DNA of 64,000 nt from Streptomyces sp. NBC_01235 (GTDB lineage Bacteria; Actinomycetota; Actinomycetes; Streptomycetales; Streptomycetaceae). Positions within the stretch are counted from its first letter, which is position 1; every line of letters begins with the position of its first letter. The notes below the pieces were generated by a model that made no database searches, was not told the origin of the DNA, and worked only from the letters and a program-made list of their open reading frames with translations. The position numbers were made by a program, and so were the translations under genes. This document shows positions 10,548 to 21,227 of this stretch, piece by piece. The DNA lies in contig NZ_CP108513.1 in NCBI RefSeq assembly GCF_035989285.1, positions 7,440,001 to 7,504,000 of the forward strand, read 5' to 3'.

Positions 10548-11565
10548 AGTCGTCGTACTTGACCGTGCCGTCCTCGCGCAGGGTCGGGTGGAGCTTCATG
10601 GGGCCGTACTCGTCGACGTCCGACGGGCGGGGCGGCTCGGGGCCGTCCGGGCCCAGGCGGACCATCCGCTCGACGCGGCAGATCCGGAACACCCGGTCCT
10701 CCACGCGCGCCTCGTCGGCCCGGCCGGCGGCCCGGAAGGCCTCCGCGGCCCGCGCGTACAGAGCCTTCTTCCGCTCGTCGAAGCGGTAGAGCATCGCCCA
10801 GACGCGGGCCATCCCCTCGTACAGCGTGCGGCGGGCCTCGTGCGGGGTCGCCGACAGGGATCCGCACGGGGTCCACCCCGACTCTTCGCGTTCGGCCACC
10901 GAGAAGCCGACGGGCAGCCGGACCACGTCCGGGTGCGTCCTGGTCGCCCGCACGGAGTCCGCGCGCACGTCGGCGGGAAAACGGACGCCCGTGTACGTGA
11001 AGTCGCGCAGGCCCAGCCGCAGCGCGCCCGCCATCGGGCCCTCGTCCCGGCCGGGGTCCAGGACGTAGCCCACGTCCGGCGACGGGCCGGCGTTCTGGTC
11101 CTCCCAGGAGGGGGCCGCGGGCTCGGGGTCGGTGGGCCGGGGCGGCTCCAGGCCGTCGTCGCCGGTCCGGGCGAACTCGTCGCCGCGCACCACCCGGTAG
11201 CGCACGCCCAGGGCCTCCACCTCGTCGGCCGGGGCCCGCTCCAGCACGGCCACGGCCGCCAGCAGCTCGCGCCGGACGGCCGGATCGTCGGTGCCGTCCT
11301 TCGCCTTGAACCACAGGTGCGAGTTCAGCCCGTCCCGGGCCTGCTGGGGCATGGCGTCCACCACCGGTTTCAGCAGGCACCAGCCCGTCTCGGCGGCGGC
11401 CGGGTCCCGCGCGGCGATACCGAAGACGGGCCCGCGCAACGCGATGTGCGGATAACGCCGGGAGGCCTCGACGGCGTCCGCCTCCGTCACCCAGGCGACG
11501 GGGTCGTCGCGGCGGACCAGTTCCGCGTGGAGGGCGTCGAGACGTCGCTTCCAGTCATCGGTCAT
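10546..11565 (-). CDS. DUF5954-family protein
   Basis: 339 residues, soluble, no signal peptide. The protein has an N-terminal part (VAWVTEADAVEASRRYPHIALRGPVFG), an acidic Pro-rich middle and a C-terminal half with recurrent GMARVWAMLYRFDERKKALYARAAEAFR. These match a conserved Streptomyces family known as DUF5954, with no assigned function. ATG 11565 gives the family-like start, although the ribosome binding site is weak. The single transcription unit ends inside a long inverted repeat. Nothing in the neighbourhood suggests a pathway. Confidence 0.65.
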   Translation of the reverse strand: MTDDWKRRLDALHAELVRRDDPVAWVTEADAVEASRRYPHIALRGPVFGIAARDPAAAETGWCLLKPVVDAMPQQARDGLNSHLWFKAKDGTDDPAVRRELLAAVAVLERAPADEVEALGVRYRVVRGDEFARTGDDGLEPPRPTDPEPAAPSWEDQNAGPSPDVGYVLDPGRDEGPMAGALRLGLRDFTYTGVRFPADVRADSVRATRTHPDVVRLPVGFSVAEREESGWTPCGSLSATPHEARRTLYEGMARVWAMLYRFDERKKALYARAAEAFRAAGRADEARVEDRVFRICRVERMVRLGPDGPEPPRPSDVDEYGPMKLHPTLREDGTVKYDD

Positions 11566-11696
11566 ATGCGCATTGTGGTCGGGGCGGAGGGGTACTTCGG
11601 GGTGAATGCCGGAAGTGGACGGGGTACGGGGAGGGGGCGTAAGGGGCGTGCCAGGTCGTGCGGGACCGAGGGGTGCGCCCCTTCGGCCGCCGGACG

Positions 11697-12362
11697 TCAC
11701 CCCCGTGCGTCCGCCGTGTCCCCTGTGAACCTCGCGCTGGTCAGCTGCGACTCGACGCGCCAGCCCAGCGACTCGTACAGCGCCCGGCCCTCCGGTGTCG
11801 CGCCCAGCACGCCGGTCCGGGCGCCCTGCGCGACCGCCGCGCGCTGGAGCGTCCGCATGACGAGGGCGCCGAGTCCGCGGCGGCGGTGTGCGGGGGACGT
11901 CTCGATCTGGTCGGCGACCGCCGTCGCACCGGTCGGGGCGATCTGCCCGCGCGCGGCCAGGGAGCCGTCCGGGGCGACGATCATGGTGCGGGTCACGCCG
12001 CCGATCGACCAGGTGCGCTGCCGGTGTCCGTCGGGGACGGGGTCGGGCGGGACGTCCTCGAGCGCGGCCGTCATCAGGAAGCCGGGCTCGGGGTCGATCC
12101 ACCAGCCCGGCCCCAGCCGGCCCCCGACCACCGCCGGGTCCGCGAACACCTTCAGCCACACCCCCGCCCCGGTCACCGCGCCCGCCACCTTCCGCACGTC
12201 CGCCTCCTCGACGGCGTCACCGGTCGCGCCGAGGACGTGCCGGGTGACGTGATGGGGCCCCGTTCCCACGTCGATGGTGCAGCCCCACGGCTCGACCACC
12301 GGCGGCGCGGCCCCACGGGACAGTACCCAGCCGTCCACCCAAGCCCGTACGATCCGGTCCAC
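11697..12362 (-). CDS. GNAT-family N-acetyltransferase
   Basis: 221 residues. The C-terminal half is a GNAT fold: a beta strand (TMIVAPDGSLAARGQIAPTG), the acetyl-CoA pyrophosphate loop ETSPAHRRRGLGALVM (R/Q-x-x-G-x-G type) and the ALYESLGW motif near the end. The N-terminal about 90 residues are a less conserved partner domain. GTG 12362 is chosen because AGGGGG lies five bases upstream; a longer open frame to 12512 would run into the lon control region. The gene diverges from lon. The acetyl acceptor is unknown. Confidence 0.8.
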   Translation of the reverse strand: MDRIVRAWVDGWVLSRGAAPPVVEPWGCTIDVGTGPHHVTRHVLGATGDAVEEADVRKVAGAVTGAGVWLKVFADPAVVGGRLGPGWWIDPEPGFLMTAALEDVPPDPVPDGHRQRTWSIGGVTRTMIVAPDGSLAARGQIAPTGATAVADQIETSPAHRRRGLGALVMRTLQRAAVAQGARTGVLGATPEGRALYESLGWRVESQLTSARFTGDTADARG

Positions 12363-12445
12363 AGCAACCCCCTGTAATGAGCACTCTCGACCTTCATCTA
12401 TTACCCGATGGCCGTAGGTGTATCGCCTCGCACACCGACAGCCGT

Positions 12446-12462
12446 GATCGCCCACAGCGAAC
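12446..12462. promoter_or_regulatory. ClgR-box-like palindrome upstream of lon
   Basis: GATCGC-N5-GCGAAC is a near-perfect dyad (one mismatch) with the CGC-N5-GCG core described for ClgR, the activator of clp and lon genes in Streptomyces. It lies 80 bp upstream of the lon start and 38 bp upstream of the HAIR element. Confidence 0.55.
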
Positions 12463-12499
12463 GGGCGGCAGTCCGGGGAACATTCGAAGCCGCGCATGC

Positions 12500-12520
12500 A
12501 TTGAGTCGGCATAGCTCAAC
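12500..12520. promoter_or_regulatory. HAIR element (HspR operator) of lon
   Basis: TTGAGT-N7-GCTCAA matches the HAIR consensus CTTGAGT-N7-ACTCAAG at 11 of 14 positions with the exact 7-base spacing. It ends 21 bases before the lon ATG, where a repressor would block transcription. Control of actinomycete lon by HspR is established; binding here is inferred. Confidence 0.8.
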
Positions 12521-12541
12521 TTGACTGCCTAAGGGGAGATC

Positions 12542-14956
<2,415 letters not shown>

Positions 14957-14977
14957 CGGACGTTGCGGGAAGGGCGG

Positions 14978-15007
14978 GGCCCGGGTTTCGTGAGGGAGAC
15001 CCGGGCC
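14978..15007 (+). terminator. Hairpin terminator after lon
   Basis: A 9-bp perfect stem (GGCCCGGGT at 14978-14986 with 14999-15007) and a 12-base loop lie 22 bases past the lon stop, before the MarR gene. Confidence 0.7.
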
Positions 15008-15114
15008 TTCGCCGCACCCCACGCCGGAGCCTGGGCACCGCTTCTGGCCTGTGCCTGCGAAATACTTAAGAGCTGCGCGGATGGCAGCGACCGGCGAACA
15101 TCAGAGGTGCTGAC

Positions 15115-15612
15115 GTGCACGAGGATCACCAGGACCACCAGGACACGGGCGGCGACGCGTCGTCGCGCGGGGTGGAGCAGGGCGACCGGGAGTTCCTGTC
15201 CCTGGAGCGGGAGCTCACGGTGCTGCTGCGCCGCGCCCGCGCCAACCAGGGCGAGATGGCCCGCGAGGTCCACCCGGACCTGGAGTCCGCCGCCTACGGC
15301 CTCCTCGTCCGGCTGGAGGAGTGCGGCCGCCAGCGCGCCACGGAACTCGCCGCCTACATTGGCGTCGGCAAGGCCACCATGTCCCGCCAGCTGCGCGCCC
15401 TGGAGCAGCTCGGTCTGATCGCCCGCGAGCCCGACCCGGCGGACGGCCGCGCCTGGCTGGTCGACCTCACCGAGGAGGGCCGCACCCGGGTGAGGCGGGT
15501 CCGCGAGGCCCGCCGCGAGCGGTACGTCAGCCACTTCTCCGACTGGGACCGCGAGGAGGTCGGGGAGCTGGCGCGCCTGCTGCAGCAGCTGAACCGGGGG
15601 ATGGAGAAGTGA
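15115..15612 (+). CDS. MarR-family transcriptional regulator
   Basis: 165 residues. The winged helix is clear: LESAAYGLLVRLEECG, then the recognition-helix region ATELAAYIGVGKATMSRQLRALEQLGLI, then the wing REPDPADGRAWLVDLTEEGR. GTG 15115 follows AGAGGTG. The acidic, His/Asp-rich N-terminal 20 residues are unusual and could bind metal, but this is speculative. A CTTAAG palindrome at 15064-15069 upstream may be part of an autoregulatory site. No co-directed target gene follows; the next gene is convergent. Confidence 0.9.
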   Translation: MHEDHQDHQDTGGDASSRGVEQGDREFLSLERELTVLLRRARANQGEMAREVHPDLESAAYGLLVRLEECGRQRATELAAYIGVGKATMSRQLRALEQLGLIAREPDPADGRAWLVDLTEEGRTRVRRVREARRERYVSHFSDWDREEVGELARLLQQLNRGMEK

Positions 15613-15679
15613 AGCGGCGGTCGCGAATGCGCCGGCTGTAGTGACCTGAGAGGTTGGGGACGCCTCAGAGCTCCGCGTG

Positions 15680-16471
15680 TCAGAGCTCCACGCACACCAC
15701 CGTCGCGTCGTCGTGCGTCTTCGCCCGGCCCAGGAAGGCCCGCCCGGCGCCGTCGTCCGCCCGCTCCCGCTCGCGGACCCGCTCCACCAGTGCCTGCGCC
15801 CCCTCCTTGCGCACGAGGGTGAGCAGGTCCGACCAGTCGCCCTCGTGGAAGAGCTCCGTCCAGCGGGTGGCCCCGTCCGAGAGCGCCGCCAGGGCGCGGA
15901 CCTCGGCGCGTGGTACGGCCGTGGTCACCGCGCGGGCGGCCACCGACGGATCGGCCGCGGCCGTGAAGAACCCGCCCTCCTTGTTGCGGAGCGTGCCGTC
16001 GACGACCTCGGCGCTCCTGAGCAGGTCGCGCGGCAGCCGGGCCAGCCGGTCGTCCTGGACGGCGGTGACCGTGCCGCCCGGGGACGCCAGCAGCAGCGTC
16101 GCGTCGCACAGGACCAGGCACTCGACCGTCTCCGGCGACCAGCGCGCGAGGGTCACTGCGGCCTGTGGGGTGCGTGGGTGAGAAAGGTCACAGGTTTTGG
16201 AATGGGTCCCAGCGGTACGTGCGATGGCGAGGGCGAGCGCCTCGGCCAGTGGAACATCCGGGAGTGAAACGGTCAGTTCGGTCAGCGCGCCGCCCAAGCG
16301 CGCGGTGAACCAGGGGACCGAATGCAGACAGCCCGCGCCGCCCCCCGGCGGCGTCACTCCGTCCAGGAGGACGAGCGAACCGCCCTGTCCGCAGGCGGGA
16401 AGTCCGATACTCGCGAAGTCCTCGTTGAGGCGGGCCCGATCGCCGGCCTCCGACACAAGTTCCGTACGCAT
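15680..16471 (-). CDS. PP2C-like serine/threonine phosphatase
   Basis: 263 residues. Metal-binding Asp positions of the PPM/PP2C fold are preserved: RLNEDFA near the N terminus, LVLLDGVT, ALSDGATR in the middle and the terminal THDDATVVCVE. It therefore probably dephosphorylates Ser/Thr in the cytoplasm using Mn or Mg. ATG 16471 has a weak ribosome binding site; an in-frame GTG at 16486 is possible. It diverges from the conservon. A related but broken copy is at 52978-53500. Confidence 0.8.
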   Translation of the reverse strand: MRTELVSEAGDRARLNEDFASIGLPACGQGGSLVLLDGVTPPGGGAGCLHSVPWFTARLGGALTELTVSLPDVPLAEALALAIARTAGTHSKTCDLSHPRTPQAAVTLARWSPETVECLVLCDATLLLASPGGTVTAVQDDRLARLPRDLLRSAEVVDGTLRNKEGGFFTAAADPSVAARAVTTAVPRAEVRALAALSDGATRWTELFHEGDWSDLLTLVRKEGAQALVERVRERERADDGAGRAFLGRAKTHDDATVVCVEL

Positions 16472-16809
16472 TCGGCCAGTCTGCACGACCCCTTCACACC
16501 CTTCGCGAAAGGCTGGCATCACTCGCCGAACAGGTGTACCACCGCAGGTCAGACGCCTGCTTTGGGCGGGAATGAAGCACTCCGGGAAGGCGTGGCGGCG
16601 AATACTGTCAAAGCCCGCCGCCCACGTCCAACCGGCCTGCCGGGCAGGGCCGCTGCACACGCCAGAGGAACTTGCCCGCCAACTCCCTCCCGATGTTCAC
16701 TCCTTCGGGTGGCGGGGCAACCGATGCGCGACCCCTGCCCACCGGCACTGGGAGGGTCGGGAACCGTACCGGAGGCACGCACCAGTTGACGGAGCGTCAT
16801 ATCCGGCCC

Positions 16810-19629
16810 ATGGAGCACGAGTCAGGAATGCGAGCACCGGTGCAGAAGACGCGGCCTCGGCGTACAGGCAGGCAGACGGCCTCCGAGGGGGGCGCGGAGC
16901 GCACCCTTGTCGGCAAGGGCCGCCCCACCCATGTACGCAACCGGCTGATCGTCGCGGTGGCCGTGGTGGCCGCCGCCATCGCCGGGGCCGGCGCCCCCTC
17001 GATCCTCGCCGCCTCCGGGCAGCTGAAGGACTCCCAGGACCTGGTCACCCTGGCCGAACAGACCCAGGACGCCCTCGCCCTCGCCCAGTCCCTGGCGGAC
17101 GAGCGCGACGAGGCCACCACCTACGTCGCGGCCGGCCGCGTGAAGTCCGCGGCGCCCTCCACCCAGGGCAGCGCCCGCGTGGACCGGCAGGTGAGCGAGC
17201 TGACCGCCGGGACGGACGTCTCCGCCGCGCTGCGCGAGGTCCTCGACGCCGTCCCGTCCGCGCGCCGCTCGGCCCTCACCGGCACGAGCACGGCGCTCCA
17301 GACGCACCAGGCGTACTCCGAGGCCATCACCGCGCTCCATGTCCTCGTCGACCGGCTGGCCGAGCAGATGCCGCCGCGCGCGGGCTCCGGCGCGTACGCC
17401 CTCGCCGAGCTCGACACCGCCGTCCAGCAGGCCTCCGCGACCCGGGGACTGCTGCTCGCGGCGCTGAACGTGCCGACGAAGACCGAGACCGAGTACGACC
17501 CCGTCACCGGACGGTCGACCACCGAGAAGGTCTCCACCGACGCCGACACCAAACAGCGCGACGCCCTCACCGCCGCCGCGCAGCAGGCCCGGCTGCGCTC
17601 CGACGCGGCCCTCGCCGACTTCCGGGAGGGCGCGCCCCGGGAGGCGGTGGCCTCCTACGACTCCACGGTCACCGGCGGCGACGTCGACACCGCCGAGGCG
17701 TACCTCGCCTCCCTCACCGACCAGCCGGTGCTGAGCGGCGGCGAACTCGACACCAGCGTCAAGAAGCTGGACGCCGCGCTCTCCGCCCGCGTCGACCTGA
17801 TGCGCGGGGTCGAGTCCTCCCTGTACAACCACCGTACCGAGGACCTCGCCCACCTGCGCGACGACGACGTCACCGACCTGGAGCTCCGCGTCACCCTCCT
17901 CGGGGCGCTGATGCTGCTGGCGGTCGTCGTCGCCACGGGCATGGCCCGCAGCCTCACCCGTCCGCTGTCCGTGCTGCGCCGGGGATCGGCGAGGCTGGCC
18001 GAGGCCGAGAACCCGGCGGCCGAGGAACCGGTCGTATTCACCGGCCGCAACGACGAGTTCGCCCAGGTCGTCCGTTCCGTCAACGCCCTGCACGAGCACG
18101 CCGTGGCCTTCCACGAGCGCGTCGCCACCCTGGAGTCCGACCGCAAGCACCTCGTCGGCCAGCGCCAGCGGATGGCGGACGCCCGCGAGGAACTGCGCGC
18201 CGAACTCGCCGACTCCGCGGCCAAGCTGGACGGCCTGCGCGACAGCATCAGCGGCACCTTCGTCAACCTCGCCCTGCGCACCCTCGGCCTCGTGGAACGC
18301 CAACTCGCGGTCATCGAGGGCCTGGAGGAGCGCGAGCAGGACCCCGACCGGCTGGCCACGCTCTTCAAGCTCGACCACTTCGCCACGGTCATGCGCCGCC
18401 ACAGCGAGAACCTGCTGGTCCTGGCCGGCACGGAACACGTCCAGCAGCACCCGGGCCCGGTCCCGCTGGTGGACGTGGTCCGCGCGGCGGTCAGCGAGAT
18501 CGAGCGCTACGAGCGAGTACGCATCTCGGCGCTGCCCCCGCACGCGCACGTGGCGGGCTTCGCCGCCGACGACCTCTCCCACCTCCTGGCCGAACTCATG
18601 GAGAACGCCACCTCGTTCTCCCCGCCCGACCTGCCCGTCGAGGTCTCAGGCTGGCTCCTGGAGAACGGCGAGGTCATGCTCTCCGTCCAGGACGAGGGCA
18701 TCGGGATCACCGACGACGACCGGTTGAGCCGCCTCAACGCCCGCCTCACCGAGTTCGACCCGGAGACGCCGTACGACCAGGAGGGCGAGGAGGGCCTCGG
18801 CCTCGGTCTGTACGTGGTGGCCCGGCTCGCCCACCGGCACGGGGTGCGGGTGCGGCTGCGCGACCAGAAGCAGGGCGGGGTGGCGGCGGTCGTCGTCCTG
18901 CCGATCCCGCTCCTCGCGACGGCCCCGGCCGCCGCGATCACGGCGACGGCCCAGACCTCCTCCACCGCCCAGACCTTCTCCCTGCCCGGCGCGGACGCGG
19001 AGGTCAACTCCAACGCCCTACCCGGCCGTTCGAAGCCGAGGGACCCCCTGGTCGCCCTGGCGGAACAGGCGGTACGTCAGTCGGAGACCCCGGCCGAGAC
19101 CCCGGCCGAGACGACGATGGAACTGCTGCTGCCGCCCCTGCAGGGAGAGACGGCAGAAGAACACCCCACGCCCACCCCCACGTCCGCCCCCGACCCCGAT
19201 CCCACCCCCGAACCCGAGGCCGCCCACGGCGAGAACCCTCCACAGGGGCCACCCGCACTTGACTACGCGAGCGCCACAGGTGGTGCGGGCGGGAGCGAAT
19301 CCGTCGACGGCGAAGCCGAGACGGAACACACCCGGCCCTCGGACGAGCCCCTCACGGACAAGGGTCTCCCCAAGCGCACCCCCAAGATCACGACACCCGC
19401 ACAGGCCCCGCGTCAGCGGAGCGGCTCCGTCGACGCGGAAGCCCTCCGCCGCCGTCTGGGCGGCTTCCGCAGGGGGGCGGAGGCCGGCTACCGCGAAGTC
19501 GAGGCGGAAGTCGCCGAACGCACGGGCCAGAACAAGGTTCCCGCACCTCAGGCACCTCAAAGAGCTCAAGAAGCACACGCACACGCCGAAGAAGACACGG
19601 GGGGCACAGTCGAGGAGGCAAGCAGTTGA
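16810..19629 (+). CDS. cvnA: Conservon sensor kinase-like protein CvnA
   Basis: About 939 residues. TM1 (about 43-68) and TM2 (about 360-380) flank an extracytoplasmic nitrate/nitrite-sensing-like all-helical domain. HAMP follows, then a dimerisation stretch ending in LDHFATVMRRHSENLLVLAG, then an HATPase domain with the N box LLAELMENATSFSPP (about 592) and GLGLGLYVVARLAHRHG (about 661). The last 200 residues are a Pro/Glu/Thr-rich low-complexity tail. CvnA proteins form membrane complexes with the products of cvnBCD, analogous to eukaryotic GPCR modules. Start: ATG 16810, with ATG 16828 as an alternative; neither has an ideal ribosome binding site. Confidence 0.9.
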   Translation: MEHESGMRAPVQKTRPRRTGRQTASEGGAERTLVGKGRPTHVRNRLIVAVAVVAAAIAGAGAPSILAASGQLKDSQDLVTLAEQTQDALALAQSLADERDEATTYVAAGRVKSAAPSTQGSARVDRQVSELTAGTDVSAALREVLDAVPSARRSALTGTSTALQTHQAYSEAITALHVLVDRLAEQMPPRAGSGAYALAELDTAVQQASATRGLLLAALNVPTKTETEYDPVTGRSTTEKVSTDADTKQRDALTAAAQQARLRSDAALADFREGAPREAVASYDSTVTGGDVDTAEAYLASLTDQPVLSGGELDTSVKKLDAALSARVDLMRGVESSLYNHRTEDLAHLRDDDVTDLELRVTLLGALMLLAVVVATGMARSLTRPLSVLRRGSARLAEAENPAAEEPVVFTGRNDEFAQVVRSVNALHEHAVAFHERVATLESDRKHLVGQRQRMADAREELRAELADSAAKLDGLRDSISGTFVNLALRTLGLVERQLAVIEGLEEREQDPDRLATLFKLDHFATVMRRHSENLLVLAGTEHVQQHPGPVPLVDVVRAAVSEIERYERVRISALPPHAHVAGFAADDLSHLLAELMENATSFSPPDLPVEVSGWLLENGEVMLSVQDEGIGITDDDRLSRLNARLTEFDPETPYDQEGEEGLGLGLYVVARLAHRHGVRVRLRDQKQGGVAAVVVLPIPLLATAPAAAITATAQTSSTAQTFSLPGADAEVNSNALPGRSKPRDPLVALAEQAVRQSETPAETPAETTMELLLPPLQGETAEEHPTPTPTSAPDPDPTPEPEAAHGENPPQGPPALDYASATGGAGGSESVDGEAETEHTRPSDEPLTDKGLPKRTPKITTPAQAPRQRSGSVDAEALRRRLGGFRRGAEAGYREVEAEVAERTGQNKVPAPQAPQRAQEAHAHAEEDTGGTVEEASS

Positions 19630-20129
19630 CCGCGCCCAGTACCTTCGGACTGAGCAGTGAAGCCCGTAACCTGCACTGGCTGTTGACCAACCTCGTGGAG
19701 GAAGTACCCGGCATCCAGTCCGTCGCCGTCGTGTCCTCGGACGGCCTGCTCCTGCTCTCCTCGGACCCAGGCCGCAACGACGAGGCACGTCAGGCCCGCG
19801 AGTCCAAACCCTCCGGCCCGCGCGGCTCCTCCGCCGACCTCGCCACCATCGTCTCCGGCATCGGCAGCCTCACCATCGGCGCCGCCAAGCTCATCGACTT
19901 CGGCGGGGTCAAGCACACCATGGTCGCGATGGACGAGGGCAGCCTCTTCGTCATGTCGATCAGTGACGGCTCGCTCCTCGGCGTGCACGGCTCCGCGGAC
20001 TGCGACATGAGCGTCGTGGCGTACCACATGGCCCTCTTCGTGGGCCGCGCCGGCCACGTCCTGACCCCGGAACTCCGCAGCGAGCTACGGCAATCCCTGG
20101 AGTCGGAGTCGGCGGGGAGTGTCCGATGA
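19626..20129 (+). CDS. cvnB: Conservon Roadblock/LC7 protein CvnB
   Basis: 167 residues with a roadblock/LC7 fold (ARNLHWLLTNLVEEVPGIQSVAVVSSDG near the start). These proteins act as GTPase-activating or scaffolding partners for the CvnD GTPase. It starts with TTG at 19626, overlapping the cvnA stop (TTGA), and has AGGAGG eight bases upstream, which fixes this rare start. It overlaps cvnC by ATGA, so the operon is tightly coupled. Confidence 0.93.
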   Translation: MTAPSTFGLSSEARNLHWLLTNLVEEVPGIQSVAVVSSDGLLLLSSDPGRNDEARQARESKPSGPRGSSADLATIVSGIGSLTIGAAKLIDFGGVKHTMVAMDEGSLFVMSISDGSLLGVHGSADCDMSVVAYHMALFVGRAGHVLTPELRSELRQSLESESAGSVR

Positions 20130-20578
20130 GCACCGGGCCGAAGAACGCCAGGCAGCAGCTTCCCGTCCGCGGCGGTGACCGCAGGCCCGCCCGCGTGCGC
20201 CCCTATTCGCTCACCGGCGGCCGTACCCGCTTCGGGCACGTCCTGCTCGTGGAGACCTTCGTGGCGGCCCTCGAAGCGCCCGAAGAACGCAAGGAACTGA
20301 CTGGGGGTACCTCCCATGTGTTGAGCTATGGGGGAGGGTCGCTGAAGTCCACGGTCATGCCGGAACTGCGGGCCATCGTCGAACTGTGCCGCCGTATGCG
20401 CACGGTGGCCGAGATCGCCGCGCTGCTGAAGATGCCGCTCGGCGTGGTCCGGGTGCTCCTCAGCGACCTCGCGGACCAGGGAAAGATCCGTGTGTACGGC
20501 ACCGGTACCGCTCACGGTACGGGCCGTCCCGACCGCGCTCTGCTGGAAAGGGTGCTGAGTGGACTCCGTCGTCTCTGA
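20126..20578 (+). CDS. cvnC: Conservon DUF742 protein CvnC, with an in-frame repeat insertion
   Basis: 150 residues. It has the DUF742 signature VRPYSLTGGRT and a winged-helix-like C-terminal part (VAEIAALLKMPLGVVRVLLSDLADQGKIRV). Family members are usually about 115-135 residues. Here a segment TGGTSHVLSYGGGS after EAPEERKEL is encoded by a palindromic repeat of the intergenic type and looks inserted. The frame is kept. It overlaps cvnB by ATGA and the cvnD start lies inside its 3' end. It probably couples CvnA to the GTPase. Confidence 0.92.
   Translation: MSTGPKNARQQLPVRGGDRRPARVRPYSLTGGRTRFGHVLLVETFVAALEAPEERKELTGGTSHVLSYGGGSLKSTVMPELRAIVELCRRMRTVAEIAALLKMPLGVVRVLLSDLADQGKIRVYGTGTAHGTGRPDRALLERVLSGLRRL
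20302..20337. repeat. Palindromic repeat embedded in cvnC
   Basis: GGGGGTACCTCCCAT, a short loop, then ATGGGGGAGG forms an imperfect hairpin with one bulged G. It resembles short palindromes normally found between Streptomyces genes. Here it is translated in frame. Confidence 0.7.
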
Positions 20579-21203
20579 CGCCGCTCGTGGCGTCTCCCCG
20601 TTCGTCGAGCCCGAGCCCGACGAGACGTTGCAGCCCTGGCAGACGGACCGCACCCGCGCCCCCATAGCCACGAAGATCGTGGTGGCGGGCGGCTTCGGCG
20701 TCGGCAAGACCACCCTCGTCGGCACCGTCTCGGAGATCGAGCCCCTCCAGACGGAGGCGCTGATGACCGAGGCCAGCGAGGAGACCGACGACCTCACCGG
20801 TACCCCGGAGAAGACCACCACCACGGTCGCCATGGACTACGGCCGCCTCACGCTCGACGACGACCTGGTGCTCTACCTGTTCGGCACGCCGGGCCAGCAG
20901 CGGTTCTGGTTCATGTGGGACGACCTGGTGCGCGGCGCGATCGGCGCCGTCGTCCTGGCCGACACCCGTCGTCTGAAGGACTGCTTCCCCGCGCTGGACT
21001 ACTTCGAGAGCTGCGGCCTGCCGTACGTCGTCGCCGTCAACCACTTCGACGGCAGCGAGCTGTTCGAGCCGGCGGACGTGCGGGAGGCGCTGACGATCCC
21101 CGCGCACATACCTGTCATGATCATGGACGCGCGGCGCCGGATCTCGGTGATCGAGACCCTCCTGGCCCTGGTGGGCCACGCGCTCGACGAAACCCCCGAG
21201 TAA
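20559..21203 (+). CDS. cvnD: Conservon small GTPase CvnD
   Basis: 214 residues. The P-loop GGFGVGKT (44-51), the G3-like FGTPGQQRFWFMWDDLV and the G4 variant NHFDG (NKxD changed to NHFD) define the Streptomyces conservon GTPase group. GTP binding would switch signalling through CvnA/B/C at the membrane. GTG 20559 overlaps the cvnC 3' end by 20 bases and has GGAAAGGG upstream. The next gene follows after 24 bases and may be cotranscribed. Confidence 0.93.
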   Translation: MDSVVSDAARGVSPFVEPEPDETLQPWQTDRTRAPIATKIVVAGGFGVGKTTLVGTVSEIEPLQTEALMTEASEETDDLTGTPEKTTTTVAMDYGRLTLDDDLVLYLFGTPGQQRFWFMWDDLVRGAIGAVVLADTRRLKDCFPALDYFESCGLPYVVAVNHFDGSELFEPADVREALTIPAHIPVMIMDARRRISVIETLLALVGHALDETPE

Positions 21204-21227
21204 GGCCCTTCAAGGAGAGTTCCCCGC

